Source of the DNA: Vibrio ichthyoenteri ATCC 700023 | Lineage (GTDB): Bacteria; Pseudomonadota; Gammaproteobacteria; Enterobacterales; Vibrionaceae | Direction: 5' to 3' | NCBI RefSeq assembly: GCF_000222605.1 | Contig: NZ_AFWF01000104.1 | Span: forward strand, 1-33,153 | DNA: 33,153 nt | Shown: piece by piece, positions 16,469 to 25,566 of the stretch | Position numbering within the stretch: the stretch's first letter is position 1 | Layout: each line of letters begins with the position of its first letter | Program-made: the position numbers and the translations under genes | Notes under the pieces: model-generated | What the model was told of the DNA's origin: nothing | The model's database searches: none | The model's input: only the letters and a program-made list of their open reading frames with translations

Positions 16469-17356
16469 TTAGCTTTTATTGCGAAATTTTTTACTTTCCC
16501 ACTGCGTAATAAATGCAACCGATGCAATGATAATGAATGCGCCTAGCCAGAGTCGACCAGGTGGCACCCAACCAAATACAACCCAACCTGCTAATACATT
16601 CAGTGGCAATTTTGCATGGTCAAATGGCTGCACAAAAGAGGCATCAGCAACCGCATAAGCTTTGACGATAGCCCACTGCGCGAGTGCGGTAGCAATGCCT
16701 GCCGCGATCAACACCAGCCAAACATTGAGCCCAGTTGGCATTTGCCAATCAGGTAACGCCAAAAGAATATTAAAAGGTGTGATCAGGACTAATAGATAGA
16801 CCACCATGGTGGATGGAGAGTCGTTCGAAGAAAGTTTCTTCACCATCAGGGAATAACAAGCCCAAAAGAAAGCCGCCCCTACAGGCAAGAGTGTCGCCCA
16901 GTTAAAGTCATCCGCCCAAGGTTCCAAAATGATCATTGCTCCAATAAAGCCAGTGATCGTTGCCCCCCAACGAGCCGCTCCCACGTTCTCTTTTAGCAAT
17001 AAACCTGAGCCAATAGTGGCAAATAATGGTGAGGTCATGAGTAGAGCAATGCCTTGCCAAATAGGCACCGGGTAGGCCAGTGCCCATAACCAAAGCTGGA
17101 TACCAATGACTGACAAAAAGACACGGAAAATATGTAAGCCAAGCTTCTGCGTTTTCAGTGATTGACGAATACCTAAGGTTTTTAAGTAAGGCAAAATTGC
17201 CACTAATGCGATGGCGTATTGGACTAGAGCCACTGTGGTTGAAGACAGGCCAAAGTTAATACTGGCAACTTGTGCAAGGCTATTGACGATCGCGAAGGAT
17301 AAACCTGCGGTGAGCATCCAACTTGCGCCTTGAATAGGGTGATGACTGTGACTCAT
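16469..17356 (-). CDS. EamA-family (DMT) transporter, first of a pair
   Basis: A 295-residue inner-membrane protein with ten hydrophobic helices in two EamA repeats (about 10-140 and 150-285). Segments such as WMLTAGLSFAIVNSLAQVA, PVGAAFFWACYSLMVKKL and PFDHAKLPLNVLAGWVVFG are typical of RhaT/YdcZ-type drug/metabolite exporters. The ribosome site is poor. It lies 58 bases downstream of a second EamA gene on the same strand, so the two probably share a transcript. They are not close duplicates by eye, so heteromer formation is only a possibility. The substrate is unknown. Confidence 0.9.
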   Translation of the reverse strand: MSHSHHPIQGASWMLTAGLSFAIVNSLAQVASINFGLSSTTVALVQYAIALVAILPYLKTLGIRQSLKTQKLGLHIFRVFLSVIGIQLWLWALAYPVPIWQGIALLMTSPLFATIGSGLLLKENVGAARWGATITGFIGAMIILEPWADDFNWATLLPVGAAFFWACYSLMVKKLSSNDSPSTMVVYLLVLITPFNILLALPDWQMPTGLNVWLVLIAAGIATALAQWAIVKAYAVADASFVQPFDHAKLPLNVLAGWVVFGWVPPGRLWLGAFIIIASVAFITQWESKKFRNKS

Positions 17357-17414
17357 AAAAAATAGGTACTCGGAAAATGTGGCTGAATCATACGACTTTC
17401 TTTATCGGCTTACC

Positions 17415-18353
17415 TTACTTTTTTGTCCGATTTATCATGACGACGGAGAATATCACCAGCATCATGCCGATGGCATGCCAAACAGTGAACAATTCACCCA
17501 ATATCATCACGGCAGCGGCTGCAGTGATCGCGGGTCCCAGATTGTTCGCCAAGCTCAATTCTGTCGGTGAAAGACGCGCCATTGCAGCGGCTACAAAATA
17601 CGAAGGAAGCACGGTACAAAATAACCCTAACGTCACACCAATGATAATTAACTCAGATGACCAAGCTTCAAAGTTGGTGCCATTGACGAACAGGTGAATA
17701 AGAATGGCAACGCCGGCGCTTCCCATTCCTACGCTAGTAAACAGAGAGCTGCCTAGAGCGCCAATTAAGGGTTTGCTCGCGACTAGATAAATGGCGAATA
17801 CCAACGCGGAACTGACCGCGAGTAGTGCACCGATACCCACTGAACTGCCTAAGGTTTGGAAATCTTGCGCTAGGATCAGAGCCGTACCCAAATAGCCCAC
17901 CAACGTTGCAGCTATGATCTTACGGGTCGGTGGCTGTTTGTCGACAACCCAACTGATCAACACCACAAAAGAAGGAAATAGGAAGATAAGTAAACGCTCT
18001 AGCTGAGCTGAGATATACGATAGGGCGGAAATATCCAGGAAGCTGGCCAAGTAATAGCCCAATATACCAATTATTGCAGCCTTAAATCCATGCGAGCGCA
18101 GCTTGACGCGAGTGGTGTGTTTGCGACATAAAAAAATCAGAGTAACGAGATATAAAGGTAACGAACTCAACGCTCTGAGCGCCATGATGGAAGTGGCATC
18201 GCCCCCGGCTTGGTAAGCCAGTTTTACCAAAATGGGTTTTAGTGAAAAAAGTAAACAGCCAATAAATGCCAATAAAAGCCCGATTTGGTATTGGCGAGCA
18301 ATTGAGGAGAAGGGGCCTGTGGTTGTTTTACGTGAGTCAGTGGCGTCGCTCAT
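17415..18353 (-). CDS. EamA-family (DMT) transporter, second of a pair
   Basis: A 312-residue inner-membrane protein with about ten helices. A short soluble N-terminus (MSDATDSRKTTTGPFSS) precedes the first EamA repeat (YQIGLLLAFIGCLLFSLKPI). The second repeat ends with NNLGPAITAAAAVMILGELF. I chose the ATG at 18353, which has AAGGA seven bases upstream; a longer reading to 18452 would run through a perfect hairpin and lacks a ribosome site. It is first in a leftward run with the other EamA gene and perhaps the glutaredoxin. The 260-base leader contains hairpins that may control it. Confidence 0.9.
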   Translation of the reverse strand: MSDATDSRKTTTGPFSSIARQYQIGLLLAFIGCLLFSLKPILVKLAYQAGGDATSIMALRALSSLPLYLVTLIFLCRKHTTRVKLRSHGFKAAIIGILGYYLASFLDISALSYISAQLERLLIFLFPSFVVLISWVVDKQPPTRKIIAATLVGYLGTALILAQDFQTLGSSVGIGALLAVSSALVFAIYLVASKPLIGALGSSLFTSVGMGSAGVAILIHLFVNGTNFEAWSSELIIIGVTLGLFCTVLPSYFVAAAMARLSPTELSLANNLGPAITAAAAVMILGELFTVWHAIGMMLVIFSVVMINRTKK

Positions 18354-18615
18354 ATTTCGTATCCTTACGCTTATTATTGATTTTGATAAGTAATCAAAAA
18401 ATAACGAGGCTACGAGTGATGCGGTCTGGCTGCAAAATTCGCAGCCAGACATAGTATTACCTACCGGCTACGGGTATTCAGGAGGAGGAGCCATTGCTGT
18501 TTAGGCAATAGGGCATTGAACTGAAGACAAGCTGGGTAAGTAAATCTATGTGACATTAAATACAATTCCTATCGGGTGAAAAAATAGACTAACTAGGGGC
18601 TGGCATTAATGCAAC
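18354..18615. other. Structured gap upstream of the EamA pair
   Basis: A 262-base gap between the MATE stop and the EamA start, both on the minus strand. It holds a perfect 10-bp hairpin (18424-18450, GTCTGGCTGC with GCAGCCAGAC and a 7-base loop), a weaker stem around 18493-18509 (ATTGC with GCAAT), a GGAGGAGGAG run (18481-18490) and a T-rich tract before the EamA start. It does not match any riboswitch consensus I know. It should carry the MATE transcript end and the EamA promoter. Confidence 0.45.
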
Positions 18616-19935
18616 CTATTTAATAGCCAATTTGTGTTCAACCTGTTTAAAAGCTCTTTGATACATAATCCAAGCGCTGATACCCGCGCCAATATTACCA
18701 ATGAAGGCTCCCCAGAAAATACCTTCAATCCCCCCTAATAATGAACCGATCCATAAACAGGGTAGGAAGAATAAAAACAATCTTAGAGCAGAAATAGTAA
18801 GCGCCGTGTATGACTTACCGAGTGCATTGTTGATCGAGACCATTAACATGCAGATACCAAGCGGCCCCAGACTAAAAGGTACAATCATCAGATGCCAAGT
18901 TAAGATCTGCTTAACTTGTTGATCACTGGTCATAATAGTGGCAAGAAAATCGCTGCTTAGCCAAGCTATTGCCGCCACGGCAAGTTGGAACAGTAAAATG
19001 TATTTAGATGCAATGATCACCAACTGACGAATTTCGTCTAATTTTTGGCCGCCTAATAGTCGCCCAACCATTGGAGGCATTGACATGGTCAGCGCTAATA
19101 CCGAGACAATAGCAAAAAACTCAAAACGAGAGCCAAGAGCCCAAGCGGCGACGGCGGCAGTACCAAAACCCGCTAACAGTTTGGTGGCAAGCATTGAAGA
19201 GAGTGGCGGGAGTAACTGGCTTATCATGGCTGGTCCCATGATATTGCCGATTGATGTTAGACTTTTCGTGACATCTAGATCATGCCAATCGAAGCTCATC
19301 CATTGCTTTTTCACCACTTTAGGTGCGACAAGTAAGATCCCTAATCCAAAAGCAATAATCGTTGCGAGTGCTGCGCCATTGATGCCCATATCAAAGGTGA
19401 AAATGAATAAAGGGTCTAGTGCTAAGTTAATAAGGCTAGTGATCACCATCATGCTACCGGGCAACATAGTATTGCCATTAGCACGGCAAACGCTGTAGAA
19501 AAAGTACAGCAGGGCGCCGGTCCATGAGCTCACCAGCCAGTAAATCCAATAGGTATCAATGATAACAAAGACACTCTCTGGCGCACTGAGCATCAACAAG
19601 ATAGGCTCACGAATAAGATAAAGAATCACGCAAAATAGGGCGACACCAACAGAGCCCATGGCCACCACTAATCCGCCAAGCTGCTGGGCATATCGTTCTT
19701 GCTTGGCGCCAATTGCTCGGGCGATGACGGCCGTCGTGGCAATTCCCAATCCGACTTGAAGGCCAATAATGATCATTTGAATTGGTAAGGTAAAGCCTTG
19801 GGCAGCAAGAGGTAAAATACCAAGTTGACCGATAAAAGCACTGTCTACCAGCTGAAAGCTCATCAGTGAAAGGACGCCGAATAACATCGGCCAAGTCATC
19901 GAAAAAAGTTGCGAGCCAAGGTCTTTAGAATGCAT
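18616..19935 (-). CDS. MATE-family multidrug efflux protein
   Basis: A 439-residue inner-membrane exporter with about 12 helices. N-terminal MTWPMLFGVLSLMSFQLVDSAFIG and ARAIGAKQERYAQQL match the NorM/DinF group, which swap Na+ or H+ for cationic drugs. I chose the ATG at 19935. An in-frame start at 20010 would translate through a terminator-like hairpin and has its AGGAG directly against the ATG. The 19935 start lacks a clear ribosome site. It lies downstream of the Kef antiporter on the same strand but behind the 19964-19992 hairpin, so its expression could depend on read-through or on a promoter inside that hairpin. Confidence 0.9.
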   Translation of the reverse strand: MHSKDLGSQLFSMTWPMLFGVLSLMSFQLVDSAFIGQLGILPLAAQGFTLPIQMIIIGLQVGLGIATTAVIARAIGAKQERYAQQLGGLVVAMGSVGVALFCVILYLIREPILLMLSAPESVFVIIDTYWIYWLVSSWTGALLYFFYSVCRANGNTMLPGSMMVITSLINLALDPLFIFTFDMGINGAALATIIAFGLGILLVAPKVVKKQWMSFDWHDLDVTKSLTSIGNIMGPAMISQLLPPLSSMLATKLLAGFGTAAVAAWALGSRFEFFAIVSVLALTMSMPPMVGRLLGGQKLDEIRQLVIIASKYILLFQLAVAAIAWLSSDFLATIMTSDQQVKQILTWHLMIVPFSLGPLGICMLMVSINNALGKSYTALTISALRLFLFFLPCLWIGSLLGGIEGIFWGAFIGNIGAGISAWIMYQRAFKQVEHKLAIK

Positions 19936-19963
19936 GGTGTGCCATTGAAAAATAGAGAATAAA

Positions 19964-19992
19964 AATAAAGCTGAGACTTGCTCAGCTTTATT
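19964..19992 (-). terminator. Terminator/attenuator between the Kef antiporter and MATE genes
   Basis: A perfect 12-bp stem (AATAAAGCTGAG with CTCAGCTTTATT) and a 5-base loop, with TTTTTATTC following on the minus strand. It ends about 29 bases before the MATE ATG. Confidence 0.78.
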
Positions 19993-20070
19993 ATTGATGA
20001 AGATAAACATCTCCTGACGCTAGTCTACTGTATTGTGGACCAAGATCGAGGGTGTTGCGGTAAAAAGACT

Positions 20071-21993
20071 TTATAGATTTTCTTTAAAGTCGTCGGCATA
20101 GCCTTTAGGTGGCGGTGTCCAACCTCGCTCGTCATTGTTGTGTTTATCTACGCGGTCAGTCGCAATCGCCAGTTTGATCTGATCTTCTAAATGAATAAAC
20201 AGTTGACGATAGTTGTTATCAAAGCGCTCGTTTGCGGAATCATCTAACCATGCTTGATAGAGAGCATCGGACTTCTTGTCTTCGACTCGTTTGTAACTGG
20301 CTTTTTGCTGTTCCACTAAGAACGGATGTTGACCTAATTCTCTTAGGGCGTGCGCACCTAATTCTAGCGCGGAATGGTAAGTTTCAGATTCAATGACATC
20401 GGCGCCAGCTTGTCGCAGCAAATAGCCATCACCGCGGTCAAAGGCTCGAGCGAGAATCGTCACATTCGGATAAGAGTGTTTGATGTATTTAACCAGAGCC
20501 AAGGAAGCGTCACGATTGTCGATCGCGATAACGATCATAGCGGCTTCTTCAATCCCTGCGGTGTGTAATAACTCCGGACGGGTTGCATCACCAAAGTACG
20601 CCTTGGTGTTGAATTTTCTTACCACATCGATTTGATCGGCTTGGTGATCCAGGACGACGGTTTTGACACCATTCGCTACTAGTAGTCGATTGATAATCTG
20701 ACCAAAGCGGCCAATACCCGCAATGATGACCGTCCCTTTCTCATCAATCTCATCGGCTTCACCTTGGTTAGAGGCCAATTCATAGCGCGGTAGAATGACT
20801 TTATCAAACAAGATAAATAAGCCTGGAGTTAAGAGCATCGAGAGCGCAACTACTAGAGAAAGCGTCTGAGCTAACTCAGTCGGAATGACATGGTTTTGCG
20901 TGGTAAAACTCAGTAATACGAACCCAAACTCACCCGCTTGGGCAAGGCTAAGAGTAAACAGCCAGCGGTTACTCTGGCGAATTCTAAAGCAGAAGGCGAG
21001 AACAAACAGCACCGTTGCTTTGAGTAACATGACGCCCAAGGTTAGGCCGACGATAAGGAAAAAATCATCAAACAAGATAGCAAAGTTGATCCCAGCACCA
21101 ACCGTAATGAAAAACAACCCAAGTAGCAGTCCTTTAAAAGGGTCGATATTGGATTCTAATTCATGGCGGAACTCACTGTTCGCAAGCACCACGCCAGCAA
21201 GGAAAGCGCCTAACGCCGGCGAAAGGCCAATAAGACTCATCAAAGCGGCGATTCCCACCACTAACATTAGCGCCGTTGCGGTAAAAATCTCGCGTAGGCC
21301 TGAGCTGGCAACGAAGCGAAATAGAGGACGGCTGAGGTAATGACCACCCACCACAAGACCAACGATTGAGACAATGATGACCAGTGCATATGCCCAACCG
21401 GGTAACCCTGCCACAAGGCTTAACTCTTCATGATGTTCAGCGGCTGTGGAAGCCATGTTTTGTGCTTGTTGCACTAACTCAGGCATGGCTAACAATGGGA
21501 TGAAGGCTAGCATTGGGATCACGGCGATATCTTGAAACAGTAAAACGGAAAAAGCGTTTTGTCCGCCTTCTGTGCGGCTCAATCCTTTTTCGTTGAAGGT
21601 TTGAAGAACAATCGCAGTGGAAGAGAGCGCAAAGATCAAACCAATCGCCAGTGATACGGTCCAGACTTGATTGAAAAACATCGCGATACCCATCACAAGG
21701 GCGGTTGTCACTCCCACTTGCAAGCCGCCTAAACCTAATAGGCGATTACGCATGTTCCAAAGCATTTTAGGCTCTAGTTCAAGGCCGACTAAAAATAGCA
21801 TCATAACCACGCCAAATTCAGCAAAGTGTTGAATAGTAGTGGTTTCTTCTCCGACTAAACCGATAATAGGGCCAATAACCACCCCTGCAATGAGATACCC
21901 TAGGACAGATCCAAGGCCTAAACGCTTAGCAATCGGAACCGCAATAACCGCAGCAACTAAGTAGATAAAAGCTTGGAGAAAATATCCGGTCAT
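20071..21993 (-). CDS. Kef-type K+/H+ antiporter (CPA2) with RCK domain
   Basis: A 640-residue protein. Residues about 1-400 form the membrane antiporter domain of the CPA2 family, with the conserved FAEFGVVMMLFLVGLELEP and LLFQDIAVIPML (D155) segments. Residues 418-540 form a Rossmann-type RCK/TrkA-N domain (TVIIAGIGRFGQII) that binds nucleotide and gates the pore. A 100-residue C-terminal tail includes HALRELGQHPFLVEQQ. The family releases K+ and acidifies the cytoplasm in response to glutathione adducts. The gene overlaps its upstream partner by ATGA, as in kefGB and kefFC, which supports a working Kef system. I could not confirm the glutathione-binding residues by eye, so KefB or KefC is left open. 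Confidence 0.92.
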   Translation of the reverse strand: MTGYFLQAFIYLVAAVIAVPIAKRLGLGSVLGYLIAGVVIGPIIGLVGEETTTIQHFAEFGVVMMLFLVGLELEPKMLWNMRNRLLGLGGLQVGVTTALVMGIAMFFNQVWTVSLAIGLIFALSSTAIVLQTFNEKGLSRTEGGQNAFSVLLFQDIAVIPMLAFIPLLAMPELVQQAQNMASTAAEHHEELSLVAGLPGWAYALVIIVSIVGLVVGGHYLSRPLFRFVASSGLREIFTATALMLVVGIAALMSLIGLSPALGAFLAGVVLANSEFRHELESNIDPFKGLLLGLFFITVGAGINFAILFDDFFLIVGLTLGVMLLKATVLFVLAFCFRIRQSNRWLFTLSLAQAGEFGFVLLSFTTQNHVIPTELAQTLSLVVALSMLLTPGLFILFDKVILPRYELASNQGEADEIDEKGTVIIAGIGRFGQIINRLLVANGVKTVVLDHQADQIDVVRKFNTKAYFGDATRPELLHTAGIEEAAMIVIAIDNRDASLALVKYIKHSYPNVTILARAFDRGDGYLLRQAGADVIESETYHSALELGAHALRELGQHPFLVEQQKASYKRVEDKKSDALYQAWLDDSANERFDNNYRQLFIHLEDQIKLAIATDRVDKHNNDERGWTPPPKGYADDFKENL

Positions 21994-22610
21994 GCGTTAT
22001 CTCCCAAGATTAGTTGTTTCAAATATGGATTTAATTTTTCGACTTCATAGGCTCGCTTATAGTCGAATCGGTCTTCGACTAGCGCCGTCAACAGCGCTTT
22101 CCAGTGCGTTTCATGCTGCGCAATACGCCCGTCTTCTTTAGCTGTACGTGCACCAAATAAAGCAAGTGGCGCCATGTATTTCATGCCGGTCAGTGCGGCC
22201 ATTTGTTCGATTGGATAGAGTAACTCACGAATGGTGAAATGATTGTACCCCTTAGTTTGATAAGCATCCGCCTTACCTCCGGCAGACAGCGCGCACATAA
22301 AGTGTTTACCTTGTAGTGCGGTGCCTTGGCTACCGTATGCAAAGCCATACTCAAGCACCAGATCTTGCCACTCTTTCAACATTGCTGGGGTTGAATACCA
22401 ATAGAGAGGAAATTGGAAAATAATGACATCGTGATCAACTAGGCGCTTTTGTTCGCGGTCGATATTAATGTTGTAGCTTGGGTACTCATAATAGAGATCG
22501 ACGCAAGTGACCCCTTTTGTCTCTTTTGCAGCATTAAAAAGAGGTTGATTAACCTCTGAACGGTGTTGAGATGGATGAGCGTACAGGACAAGCACTTTCT
22601 TTTTTGGCAT
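21990..22610 (-). CDS. Kef ancillary quinone oxidoreductase (KefF/KefG-like)
   Basis: A 206-residue flavodoxin-like protein. KKVLVLYAHPSQHRSEVNQP is the FMN phosphate loop. VIIFQFPLYWYSTPAMLKEW and GTALQGKHFMCALSAGG follow the MdaB/KefF/KefG pattern. Such proteins bind Kef antiporters and are needed for full activity; they also reduce quinones and electrophiles. Its stop overlaps the antiporter start by 4 bases (ATGA), implying coupled translation. Of two possible starts (22619, 22610) I prefer 22610, because AGGA lies eight bases upstream of it and touches the earlier one. Confidence 0.92.
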   Translation of the reverse strand: MPKKKVLVLYAHPSQHRSEVNQPLFNAAKETKGVTCVDLYYEYPSYNINIDREQKRLVDHDVIIFQFPLYWYSTPAMLKEWQDLVLEYGFAYGSQGTALQGKHFMCALSAGGKADAYQTKGYNHFTIRELLYPIEQMAALTGMKYMAPLALFGARTAKEDGRIAQHETHWKALLTALVEDRFDYKRAYEVEKLNPYLKQLILGDNA

Positions 22611-22700
22611 GTTTGACATCCTATTAACTTTGATTATTTATTATTCTAATGAACTCTTTTTGAACGTCTTTTTAAGCATTCTCATGACTATTGTTACGCT

Positions 22701-23315
22701 TTAGCGTCGTTCAAGCAACGGCAATAGGTCATTTAGCTGCTCAACCACTACCGATGCACTCGCGGTAAAAGGGCTGTTTTGCCCATGAGTCACAAGACAT
22801 GACGGCATCTTTGCATTGGCTGCCGCTTCTAAATCATAGAGGTGGTCACCGACATACAGCAGTTCCGCTGAGTTGAGTTGCCATTCATTGGCAAGAGCTA
22901 CTAACGATACGGGGGAAGGCTTTGGAGGATAATGCTCGCGGCTGATAATACGGCTAATCCCCAGTTGATTGTGCGTGACTTTGAGCTGAGCGGCTTGTAA
23001 GCAATTACGCGTAATAATCGCAGTATGGAGGTCTTGGTCTTCAATGTAGGCCAACAAAGCTTCGCATCCGGGCATGGAATAGGAGAGCTGTGCATCCTCA
23101 ATTTCATGGTCGAGAATGTGCTGTTGTGCCACTGCTCTTTGCTGTGGGCAGTCAATATTATTGGTATAACTGAGCAAATCAAGGTGCTGTGGGCAGCCCA
23201 CTTTTGATCTTAACCAATTGAAATCCATGGTTGAACTGACGAGCGTGTTATCCAAATCAAATACAATGGCGCGTATTCGCTTAGCGTCAAAGGGCATTAC
23301 ATAATCACTACTCAT
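22701..23315 (-). CDS. HAD-family hydrolase, phosphoglycolate-phosphatase-like
   Basis: A 204-residue cytosolic phosphatase. Motif I is VFDLDNTLVSS (first Asp the nucleophile), motif II is IITRN, motif III is a Lys in YPPKPSP, and motif IV is VGDHLYDLEAAANA. The helical cap lies between motifs I and II. Gph/PGP-type or similar sugar-phosphate phosphatase activity is likely; the substrate is unknown. The ATG at 23315 has GGAG seven bases upstream. That ribosome site directly follows the T-tract of the terminator of the preceding glutaredoxin gene. Confidence 0.9.
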   Translation of the reverse strand: MSSDYVMPFDAKRIRAIVFDLDNTLVSSTMDFNWLRSKVGCPQHLDLLSYTNNIDCPQQRAVAQQHILDHEIEDAQLSYSMPGCEALLAYIEDQDLHTAIITRNCLQAAQLKVTHNQLGISRIISREHYPPKPSPVSLVALANEWQLNSAELLYVGDHLYDLEAAANAKMPSCLVTHGQNSPFTASASVVVEQLNDLLPLLERR

Positions 23316-23324
23316 AATCACACT

Positions 23325-23362
23325 CCAAAAACAAAACACCCCTCAGCAGTGGAGGGGTGTTT
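23325..23362 (-). terminator. Terminator between the anchored glutaredoxin and HAD genes
   Basis: On the minus strand AAACACCCCTC pairs with GAGGGGTGTTT (7-base loop), followed by TGTTTTT. The T-tract runs into the GGAG of the HAD gene, so the end point lies only about 10 bases from that start codon. Confidence 0.8.
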
Positions 23363-23365
23363 AAC

Positions 23366-23725
23366 TTAGGCGAATTCTTTTTCTAGGTAAGCAACGATAT
23401 CCGATGATTCATACATCCATTGCACGCCTTGTTGACCTTCAATTCTTAAGCAAGGCACTTTGATTTTACCGCCGCCATTTTCCAGTTCTTGACGGTGTTG
23501 CGCATTGTTTTTTGCATCGCGCAGTTCAATATTGACCGATTGGCGCTTCATTGAACGGCGGACTTTAACGCAAAATGGACAGGCTTCGAATTGATACAAA
23601 GCGAGCTTAGCTGCTTTTTCATCGATTTGCTGTTGTTGCTCAGCAGAACGTTTGATTCCACGCGGCGAGAAGACAAAGTTGCCGACTAAAATGAGCCGAC
23701 CTAACAGCCAACGAATAACTTTCAT
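23366..23725 (-). CDS. Membrane-anchored glutaredoxin-like protein
   Basis: A 119-residue protein. Residues 4-20 (IRWLLGRLILVGNFVFS) are a hydrophobic N-terminal anchor, followed by a charged linker (about 22-40). The glutaredoxin/GST-N domain spans 41-118, with active site C49-P-F-C52, cis-proline loop KVPCLRI and YESSDIVAYLEKEF at the glutathione site. It probably faces the cytoplasm as a membrane-tethered thiol reductase. The ATG at 23725 has AAGGG upstream. Position next to norR may be chance, although both concern redox stress. Confidence 0.9.
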   Translation of the reverse strand: MKVIRWLLGRLILVGNFVFSPRGIKRSAEQQQQIDEKAAKLALYQFEACPFCVKVRRSMKRQSVNIELRDAKNNAQHRQELENGGGKIKVPCLRIEGQQGVQWMYESSDIVAYLEKEFA

Positions 23726-23787
23726 GATAACCCTTGATGAACTAAATTACCCTTTTATTGTAACAACTTGCCAACACGCAACAAGCG

Positions 23788-25371
23788 TTAATAATCAATT
23801 TTGTGCTGCTTAGTAACGCTAATGCCGAGTCGCTTGGCAAGGCGTACTAAATTTGCGCGGTCAACTTGCAGTTCGCGCGCGGCGAGAGCCCAGTTAAAGT
23901 TCGCTTGACCTAGTGCTTTAATGATCAATTGTGCTTGGTATTGATCGGTGGCTTGGCGAAGCCCTTGATTAGGCTCTAATGCGGTGATGTTTTGAGCAGG
24001 TGGTGTTGGCTCAGTAGCCGCAACGCTTTGATTATCAGTCAGGTTTAGATCATAAGCGGATACCGTGACCGTATTGGGCGTTTTTGCGGTTGCGCGGGCT
24101 TTTAATGCAGCACGATTAATGACGTGCTCTAGCTCACGAACGTTGCCGGGCCAGTCATAACGAGCAAGTTGAAATAGCGCTTCTTTGCTGAGCTTTAACT
24201 GCACGATACTCAGTTTTTTACGCGCTTGCTCAAGGAAAAATCCTGCTAATAACTCAACGTCTCTTTCACGCTGGCGGAGAGGCGGGACGGTAATGGGATA
24301 AACCGTCAGCCGATGATACAAATCTGAGCGGAATCGTCCCTGCTCGACTTCTTGTTTTAATTCTCGATTGGTCGCGGCGAGCACTCGTACATCGATACTC
24401 TGTACGTGATCTTGTCCGACAGGCTGAATCTCATGGTTTTGCAGAGCACGCAGCAACTTACTCTGGGCTCCCAAGCTAAGCTCACCAATTTCATCAAGAA
24501 ACAATGTGCCGCCATCTGCGAGGGCAAATTTACCTAATCGCGATTTATCAGCGCCGGTAAACGCGCCCTTTACATGGCCAAACAGTTCGCTTTCTAACAG
24601 ATTTTCTGGGATAGCGGCACAGTTTACATAGATCAATGGCTGTTGGCGGCGGTTCGATTGATGGTGCAAACTTCTCGCCACTAACTCCTTACCTACACCG
24701 GTTTCACCATGAATTAGAATCGTGAAATCAGAAGGTGCCACCACAGAAATATCCATTTTGAGCGCTTCGATGGGGGCACTCTGACCAATGATCTCACCCC
24801 CTTCTCGCTCCCATACTTCAAGATTTAGTTCTTCTAATTTTTGTTGCGTCTGCTTGGCTTGATGTTCCAATTGCGAAACGGTCAATGCAACTTTCAAATG
24901 AGAGGCTACAATCCCAGAGAGTGCTTCAAGGCTTCGGCGCGGGATAGCGTCAAAAACATTGGGGGTTAGACTATCGAACGTGAGGATGCCCAATAGTTGG
25001 TCGGCATAATGTAAGGGTAGTCCCATGCAGGCATGCATTGGTAGATCACCATCATAGTCGATTAGCAAACCATCAAAAGGATCAGGCAGTGGGGAGTCGG
25101 CATCGAATTTCACCACACCTTGAGCCTGACAAATGTGCTCAAATCGGGGGTGGTCATTGATTTTAAAGCGACGGCCGAGTGTGTCTCTCGTTACGCCTTG
25201 GATTGCCAAGGGCGTCAAAGTGTCACCTTGTAGGCTAAGCAGAGCGATGCAATCACATTGGATCACGCGGCGTATTGCATCGAGTAATTTATTAAAACGA
25301 TCTTGCGCGCTGTGTGCGCTTGCGAGCCCTGCTGTCATATCCAGCAAGGTGGATATTGATATTTCTTGCAT
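23788..25371 (-). CDS. norR: Nitric-oxide-responsive sigma-54 activator NorR
   Basis: A 527-residue enhancer-binding protein. The GAF domain (about 1-170) binds NO at a mononuclear iron. [11 protein letters not shown] and MHACMGLPL align with the E. coli iron-site region, keeping Asp100, His113 and Cys115; the E. coli Tyr98 position is Phe99 here. The AAA+ domain (about 190-430) has Walker A GETGVGKE, the sigma-54 contact loop GAFTGA (269-274) and Walker B TLFLDE. A Fis-type helix-turn-helix lies at the C-terminus ([19 protein letters not shown]). I chose the ATG at 25371; a GTG four codons upstream is less likely. It is divergent from hmp, with two NorR boxes between them, so it probably activates hmp and controls itself. 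Confidence 0.96.
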   Translation of the reverse strand: MQEISISTLLDMTAGLASAHSAQDRFNKLLDAIRRVIQCDCIALLSLQGDTLTPLAIQGVTRDTLGRRFKINDHPRFEHICQAQGVVKFDADSPLPDPFDGLLIDYDGDLPMHACMGLPLHYADQLLGILTFDSLTPNVFDAIPRRSLEALSGIVASHLKVALTVSQLEHQAKQTQQKLEELNLEVWEREGGEIIGQSAPIEALKMDISVVAPSDFTILIHGETGVGKELVARSLHHQSNRRQQPLIYVNCAAIPENLLESELFGHVKGAFTGADKSRLGKFALADGGTLFLDEIGELSLGAQSKLLRALQNHEIQPVGQDHVQSIDVRVLAATNRELKQEVEQGRFRSDLYHRLTVYPITVPPLRQRERDVELLAGFFLEQARKKLSIVQLKLSKEALFQLARYDWPGNVRELEHVINRAALKARATAKTPNTVTVSAYDLNLTDNQSVAATEPTPPAQNITALEPNQGLRQATDQYQAQLIIKALGQANFNWALAARELQVDRANLVRLAKRLGISVTKQHKIDY

Positions 25372-25407
25372 AAAATCCACCACAAAAAGTTATTTGTTCA
25401 TTGTAGT

Positions 25408-25442
25408 GTCTTTATGACTCATTTCAAGTGTGTCTTAATGAC
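25408..25442. promoter_or_regulatory. Two NorR boxes between norR and hmp
   Basis: GTCTTTATGAC (25408-25418) and GTCTTAATGAC (25432-25442) both fit the known NorR core GT-N7-AC and differ by one base within a 14-base repeat. They are 24 bases apart, close to the helical phasing of known NorR enhancers. A third box upstream (GTTATTTGTTC, from 25389) is a near miss. Confidence 0.8.
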
Positions 25443-25496
25443 TCTAATTTGCCATTCCAAACTAATGAAATCAATTGGTTAAAGGGTTTAATGCCT

Positions 25497-25512
25497 TGGC
25501 ATACTTCCTGCT
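25497..25512 (+). promoter_or_regulatory. Sigma-54 promoter of hmp
   Basis: TGGCATACTTCCTGCT has the -24 GG and -12 GC separated by the required 10 bases. It lies about 55 bases downstream of the second NorR box and 55 bases before the hmp ATG, which is typical NorR/RpoN architecture. Confidence 0.85.
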
Positions 25513-25566
25513 TTCTATGGTCGTGCAGCAACAATGCACTAAAATAATAATTAGGAGAAAATTTTT

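Noticed and set aside
18353-18452. Longer N-terminus for the EamA gene
   Set aside because: The extra 33 codons pass through a perfect hairpin and have no ribosome site, while the 18353 ATG has AAGGA.
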